Below, in pieces: positions 4,518 through 6,897 of a stretch of 6,897 nt of DNA. The stretch comes from an uncultured Eubacteriales bacterium (GTDB lineage Bacteria > Bacillota > Clostridia > Oscillospirales > CAG-382): NCBI GenBank assembly GCA_900546385.1, contig URCT01000124.1, forward strand, positions 1-6,897. The letters run 5' to 3'. Position 1 is the first letter of the stretch; each line of letters starts with the position of its first letter. Under the pieces are notes generated by a model, which was not told the DNA's origin, did no database searches, and was given only the letters and a program-made list of their open reading frames with translations. The translations under genes were made by a program, and so were the position numbers.

Positions 4518-6897
4518 GTGACCACAGAACAGTCCAAACACTATCGAAACGAAAAAGAAACGGTAAAAACGCTTTTGAGAGACTATCCGGCAAATGGTAA
4601 AATCGGAGCCAAAAGTCTCAAACATCTTTTGCGTGAAAGCAAACGCTTGTTTTTGCAGACCAAGCTTGCCGCCGACACATTGGATAGAACCGGCAGGCCT
4701 TTGCCGAAGGGCTACGAATGGGTCGCCGATAATGCGTATGTCTTAACGGAAAAGTTTTCGCTGCTGCCGTCGGAATTTTGCTTTCATAAGGCTTTACAGC
4801 GCGAGAATCAAACGGTTGATCCGTTGCCGCGGTATTATTTGGTTTTCATGAAATACATGGAGTTTTTGGAGCGAAACGGCTTTGCCTTTGACGACAGCGC
4901 GTTAGTGGCCTTCTTTTCGGCACTTTTTGCGGATGAAACGGATTCTCCGCGTTATCAGGATTTGTACAGCTTTCCGCTTTTATTCAAGGCGGCGGCCGTA
5001 TGCCGGATTGCCGCCGTTTGCCGCAATCTTTTAGCGGACAACTTGTCACAGGAGAAGGCCGGAGAAAAGTTTTGCTTTTATTTTTCCGTTTTGCGAAAGT
5101 TAGACGCATACTCCTTTGAAAAAAGCTTTGCATACAGCGAGACCGAGCGGTATTTGGCGGCAGATCCCGCCGGTTTTTATCCGAAAATGACCGATTCGAC
5201 CAAGCACAGCTACCGCAAGCGTGTGATGACGCTTGCCGCAAAGGCCGGTCTGTCGGAAACCGATTTTGTGCGAAGCATTTATGAAAAAGCGCGTAACGGC
5301 AAAACCGAGCGAACACGCCACATCGGTGCATATTTGTTCTGTCCTGCAAGCTCCCGGTATGCTTATTTATATTTTACGCTGCTCGGCCTTTTTACACTCG
5401 GTATCGTGCTCGGGCTTTGTCGGTACAGCCTTTGGGCGATACTCCTACTGTTTCCGGTGTGGGAGGTCGTGAAAACGATTTTAGATCGCCTCTTTGCGCG
5501 TTTTGTGCCGGTCAAAGAGCTGCCGCGCTTGGAGATCAAAGAGCTTTCGGATAACGATGGCGTGTTGACTGTCATAACCACGCTGCTTACCGGCGAAAAA
5601 AACGATGAAGTGCATTTTCGGCGGTTAGAAAACACGTATCTTTCCTGCGGCATGAAAAATGCTTCCTTTGCGATTCTTGGAGATTATGGCGATGCGCCGC
5701 ACGAGAGCGCCGCGGCAGATGAGCGGATCTTAGCGTCTGCCGTCGAACGGATACAGGCCTTAAACGAAAAATACGGAACGCATTTTTATTTGTTTTTACG
5801 TCCGCGCACCTATTGCCGCACACAAAATGCCTTTATCGGCTATGAGCGTAAGCGCGGTGCGGTCATGCAGTTGGTACACTTTTTGAAAACGGGCGAAAAC
5901 GCCTTTTTAGCGCACGCGGCGGCGATGCCGTATGAAACAGCGCAAAACATCCGTTTTGTCGTGACGTTGGATGCCGATACCAATTTGCCGCCGGATGCCG
6001 TAAAAGAGTTAGTCGGCACGATGCTTCATCCCTTGAACCGCCCGGTGATCGATGCCAAGCGGCACTGTGTGAGCGAAGGTTACGGCGTTCTGCAGCCGCG
6101 TGTGGCACCCGAGCTTGCGGCGGCGCAAAAGACGCCGTTTTCGCGCATCATGTGCGGCGTCGGAGGTATGGAAATCTATTCGTTTACCGGCTTTGACTTT
6201 TATCAATCGCTGTTTGAAAACGCCAATTTCTGCGGCAAAGGCATTTTGGATGTCACTGCCTTTGAAGAAACTGTCAACCGGCCGTCGGTTTCATTTGCCG
6301 AAGATTGCGTGCTCAGCCACGATATTCTGGAAGGCGAACGCCTGCGGACGGCTCTTGTCAGCGTTCCGACCGTGACGGACGGTTTCCCAAAAAATCTGTT
6401 ATCCTACTTCCGCCGTCATCACCGTTGGGTGCGCGGCGATGTGCAGAATCTTGTGTATCTGCGCAAAACGTTTCGCAACGGGCTCGGACAAGAGGTGAGA
6501 AATCCGTTTTCGGGTTTGACGAAATTCAAGCTGTTCGATAACGTCCGCCGGGAAAGCATTCCGATTTTCAGTCTTGCGGTGTTGCTTGTTTGCGGGGCTT
6601 TGGGACATCGGGCGGCGGTTATATTAAGCTTCTTTTCGCTGTTATATCTGCTATTGCCGGTGCTTGCCGATGTGATGCGGCTTGTCCGCACGTGGAGCTT
6701 TTCGTGTGCGGCGCGCCGCTTTTTCTCCAAAGGCGTTTACGCCGGAATCTGGCAGAGCTTTTTGCGTTTTCTGTTAGGCGTTTCGGCACTTCCGAAAAAT
6801 GCATTTGTGACGCTCGATGCCATGCTTCGTGCATTTTGGCGCATGACGGTGTCGCGCAAGAATATGCTCGAATGGGTCACAGCGGCACAGAGCGATG
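4518..6897 (+). CDS. Cyclic beta-1,2-glucan synthase-like glycosyltransferase (GT84, NdvB/ChvB type), 3' truncated by window
   Basis: The frame stays open to the window edge: 793 residues are visible, and family members are usually over 2,500. Such enzymes polymerise glucose from UDP-glucose at the membrane, may cyclise the chain, and usually carry a C-terminal GH94-type phosphorylase domain (not in view). Residues 1-275 are a soluble N-terminal region, followed by two membrane segments (about 281-300 and 302-320). The GT domain has D485-x-D487 (TLDADTNLP), the GKGILDV stretch at 573-579, E595-D596, and R632-R-H-H-R-W-V-R-G-D641 as the R-x-x-R-W-type motif. More membrane segments lie at about 681-720. 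The view ends in LEWVTAAQ (784-791), a family signature. The GTG start follows GGAAGAGG at 4501-4508 by 9 nt. An in-frame ATG at 4488 would add ten residues but has no ribosome binding site. It is divergent from the perR operon. The exact product, cyclic or linear, cannot be judged here. Confidence 0.88.
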   Translation, partial: MTTEQSKHYRNEKETVKTLLRDYPANGKIGAKSLKHLLRESKRLFLQTKLAADTLDRTGRPLPKGYEWVADNAYVLTEKFSLLPSEFCFHKALQRENQTVDPLPRYYLVFMKYMEFLERNGFAFDDSALVAFFSALFADETDSPRYQDLYSFPLLFKAAAVCRIAAVCRNLLADNLSQEKAGEKFCFYFSVLRKLDAYSFEKSFAYSETERYLAADPAGFYPKMTDSTKHSYRKRVMTLAAKAGLSETDFVRSIYEKARNGKTERTRHIGAYLFCPASSRYAYLYFTLLGLFTLGIVLGLCRYSLWAILLLFPVWEVVKTILDRLFARFVPVKELPRLEIKELSDNDGVLTVITTLLTGEKNDEVHFRRLENTYLSCGMKNASFAILGDYGDAPHESAAADERILASAVERIQALNEKYGTHFYLFLRPRTYCRTQNAFIGYERKRGAVMQLVHFLKTGENAFLAHAAAMPYETAQNIRFVVTLDADTNLPPDAVKELVGTMLHPLNRPVIDAKRHCVSEGYGVLQPRVAPELAAAQKTPFSRIMCGVGGMEIYSFTGFDFYQSLFENANFCGKGILDVTAFEETVNRPSVSFAEDCVLSHDILEGERLRTALVSVPTVTDGFPKNLLSYFRRHHRWVRGDVQNLVYLRKTFRNGLGQEVRNPFSGLTKFKLFDNVRRESIPIFSLAVLLVCGALGHRAAVILSFFSLLYLLLPVLADVMRLVRTWSFSCAARRFFSKGVYAGIWQSFLRFLLGVSALPKNAFVTLDAMLRAFWRMTVSRKNMLEWVTAAQSD

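Noticed and set aside
4397..4600. 67-codon plus-strand frame starting at TTG, overlapping the 5' end of the glucan synthase gene
   Set aside because: It has no ribosome binding site, begins inside the A/T tract of the perR promoter, and overlaps the well-supported GT84 frame; its sequence is basic and low in family-like features.
4984..5349. 121-codon minus-strand frame and other antisense frames within 4984-6834
   Set aside because: All lie opposite the GT84 frame, whose motifs are in the expected order; the antisense translations are Arg/Ser-rich noise.

Overview
The window reads as chromosomal DNA of an anaerobic Bacillota (Firmicutes) bacterium of clostridial type. The evidence is a reverse-type rubrerythrin next to a rubredoxin and a PerR repressor (the peroxide defence of obligate anaerobes), AAGGAG-type ribosome binding sites, and a near-consensus housekeeping promoter. 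Base composition is intermediate and looks even along the window. I see no tRNA, rRNA, CRISPR array or insertion sequence.

Layout. Positions 1-115 are a leader with a small hairpin. Positions 116-3088 (+) encode a 990-residue multidomain protein with a GH99-like (WbsX/GH71-type) barrel flanked by beta-sandwich-like regions, a copper-amine-oxidase-like C-terminus, and no signal peptide. Positions 3098-3136 hold a hairpin whose T-rich tail lies on the minus strand, so it ends the minus-strand operon. That operon runs perR (4305-3907), reverse rubrerythrin (3881-3336), rubredoxin (3309-3154). Upstream of perR are a TTGACA/TATACT promoter and, just past the -10, a perfect 6-1-6 palindrome that closely matches the PerR box. 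From 4518 (+) to the window edge runs the first 793 residues of a very large, truncated membrane glycosyltransferase of the cyclic beta-1,2-glucan synthase type (GT84, NdvB/ChvB-like). It has no stop codon inside the window.

How the genes work together. The three minus-strand genes form a compact peroxide-response unit. PerR senses H2O2 through its iron site and represses its own operon; on oxidation, rubrerythrin and its likely electron donor rubredoxin are made and reduce peroxide. The two flanking genes both concern carbohydrates: one would build a beta-1,2-glucan, and the other looks like a glycan-acting enzyme of unknown substrate. Nothing in the sequence proves a link between them, or between them and the peroxide operon. 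The most distinctive points are the domain architecture and apparent cytoplasmic location of the 990-residue protein, the shortened first cysteine knuckle of the rubredoxin, and a glucan synthase in what appears to be a Gram-positive background.
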